A stretch of DNA of 6,957 nt from Pseudomonadota bacterium (GTDB lineage: Bacteria; Pseudomonadota; Gammaproteobacteria; Burkholderiales; Rhodocyclaceae): positions 1 to 6,957 of the forward strand of contig JAJZPJ010000138.1 in the NCBI GenBank assembly GCA_021811225.1, read 5' to 3'. The notes beneath the pieces were generated by a model, which saw nothing but the letters and a program-made list of their open reading frames with translations, searched no databases and had not been told where the DNA came from. The position numbers and the translations under genes were made by a program. Within the stretch, counting starts at the first letter, position 1. Every line of letters begins with the position of its first letter. Below are positions 5,838 to 6,957 of this stretch, piece by piece.

Positions 5838-6957
5838 TGCGCCTGCTGCTCTGGCTGCTCACGCTGGCGGCGCTGGCCGTCGGCCTGGCGCTGGCGGCGC
5901 GCTACAACGACGGCTACGTGCTGCTGGTGCTGCCGCCCTGGCGCGCCGAGCTGTCGCTGAATCTGCTGATCCTGATCGAGATCGCGGGCTTCTTGCTGCT
6001 CTATCTGGCGCTGCGCGCCGTCGCCTATACCCTGGCGCTGCCGCAGGCGGTGCGCGCCTACCGCGCCAGACGCCGGCACGAGCAGGCCGAGCGCGCATTT
6101 GCCGATGCGCTGCGCTACTTTTTCGAGGGGCGCTACGGTCATGCGCTGAAGAGCGCCGGGCTCGCCCACGACGCCGGCTATGCGCCGGGACTGTCGGCGC
6201 TGGTGGCGGCGCGTTGCGCCCACGCCATGCACGAGGAGGAACGAGAGGCGGAATGGCTCGCGCGCGCCGCCGTCCATGATACCGAGAGCCGCAACGCGCG
6301 CCTGATGACCGAGGCCCAGCTGTTTCTCGACGCGCGTCGCCATCAGGAGGCTCAGGCGGCGCTCGACCAGCTCGCGGCCGGCGGCTTGCGCCACATCGCG
6401 GCGCTGCGCCTCGCCCTGAAGGCCCAGCGGGCGCTGGGCGATTGGCGCGAGGTGCTGCGCCTGATCCGGCTGCTCGAGAAGAGCCGCGCGCTCTCCGCGG
6501 AACAGGCCACGCCGCTGAAGCTGCGCGCACACCGGGAGAACTTGCGCGCGCTAGCCACCGACGCCGCCGCGATCAACGCCTACTGGCGCGGCATTCCGGC
6601 GTCGGAACGCAAGTCTTCGAGCCTGTCCCTGGATGCCGCCAGACTGTTGATCGCGACCGGCGATTGTCCGGCCGCGCAGCGCATCGTCGAGGAGGCGCTC
6701 GATCAGGAATGGGATTCCGAGCTCGCCGCGGTCTATGCCGAATGCCAGGGCGGCGACATATTGGGCCGCATCGCCCGCGCCGAAGCCTGGCTCAAGCGCC
6801 AGCCGCGCGACGCGCAACTGCTCTTGGCGCTGGGCCGGCTGTGCCGGCAGCAGCGGCTGTGGGGCAAGGCGCAGAGCTATCTGGAGGCGTCCTTGTCGGT
6901 GCGGTCGATGCGTCTGGCCCACGTCGAACTGGCGCAGTTGCTCGATCAGCTGGAGCG
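5837..6957 (+). CDS. hemY: HemY family heme-biosynthesis-associated TPR membrane protein (3' end cut off)
   Basis: Inner-membrane protein associated with late heme synthesis genes in proteobacteria; its molecular role is not settled. It is unrelated to Bacillus HemY, the porphyrinogen oxidase. The frame stays open from the GTG at 5837 to the window edge (373 complete codons), and HemY proteins are usually about 390-420 residues, so little is missing. Two transmembrane helices (about 3-21 and 41-59) flank the diagnostic GYVLLVLPPWRAELSLNLL segment of the HemY N-terminal domain. The rest is helical with TPR-like repeats, for example AERAFADALRYFFEGRYGHAL and, near the edge, LALGRLCRQQRLWGKAQSYLE. 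The GTG shares its G with the hemX stop (TAGTG), indicating coupled translation; a G-rich GGGGCGG upstream may serve as ribosome binding site. Confidence 0.92.
   Translation, partial: MRLLLWLLTLAALAVGLALAARYNDGYVLLVLPPWRAELSLNLLILIEIAGFLLLYLALRAVAYTLALPQAVRAYRARRRHEQAERAFADALRYFFEGRYGHALKSAGLAHDAGYAPGLSALVAARCAHAMHEEEREAEWLARAAVHDTESRNARLMTEAQLFLDARRHQEAQAALDQLAAGGLRHIAALRLALKAQRALGDWREVLRLIRLLEKSRALSAEQATPLKLRAHRENLRALATDAAAINAYWRGIPASERKSSSLSLDAARLLIATGDCPAAQRIVEEALDQEWDSELAAVYAECQGGDILGRIARAEAWLKRQPRDAQLLLALGRLCRQQRLWGKAQSYLEASLSVRSMRLAHVELAQLLDQLE

Noticed and set aside
5834..6532. Two minus-strand open frames of over 220 codons opposite hemY.
   Set aside because: The plus-strand frame there encodes a clear HemY protein with membrane helices and TPR-like repeats, whereas the antisense products are Gln/Arg- or Ala/Arg/Pro-rich shadows.
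1..6957. The possibility of a mobile element, phage, CRISPR or defence system.
   Set aside because: Every long stretch is explained by five conserved housekeeping genes in a typical order; no transposase, integrase, terminal inverted repeats, direct repeat array or RNA gene was seen.

Overview
This GC-rich window carries conserved housekeeping genes and looks chromosomal. It holds one complete gene on the minus strand, ppc (phosphoenolpyruvate carboxylase). Divergent from it, a tight plus-strand cluster hemC-hemD-hemX-hemY runs off the right edge. The layout (ppc back to back with hemC, then separate hemD and hemX, then hemY) together with the protein sequences suggests a betaproteobacterium, perhaps of the Rhodocyclales/Nitrosomonadales type. 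That placement rests on remembered gene order and composition, not on a search.

Layout: bases 1-31 show nothing recognisable. A strong two-tier hairpin (32-77) covers the ppc stop codon and probably ends its transcript. ppc occupies 76-2847 (minus). A gap of about 100 bp (2848-2948) must hold the promoters for both directions, and a good extended -10 box for the hem genes is visible at 2889-2897. hemC (2949-3920), hemD (3926-4738), hemX (4728-5837) and hemY (5837 to beyond 6957) follow with a gap of only 5 bp and then overlaps of 11 and 1 bp, as expected of one co-transcribed and translationally coupled unit.

Function: PEP carboxylase makes oxaloacetate from PEP and bicarbonate to replenish the TCA cycle. 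HemC and HemD carry out consecutive steps of tetrapyrrole synthesis (porphobilinogen to hydroxymethylbilane to uroporphyrinogen III). HemX and HemY are inner-membrane proteins habitually encoded with them, with no well-established enzymatic role.

The least ordinary spot is the 3' end of hemX (about 5763-5837). A GC-rich, palindrome-dense segment resembling dispersed intergenic repeats is read through in frame there. It encodes an Arg/Gly/Pro-rich tail and sits immediately before the GTG start of hemY. I found no sign of a mobile element, CRISPR array, RNA gene or novel multi-gene system.
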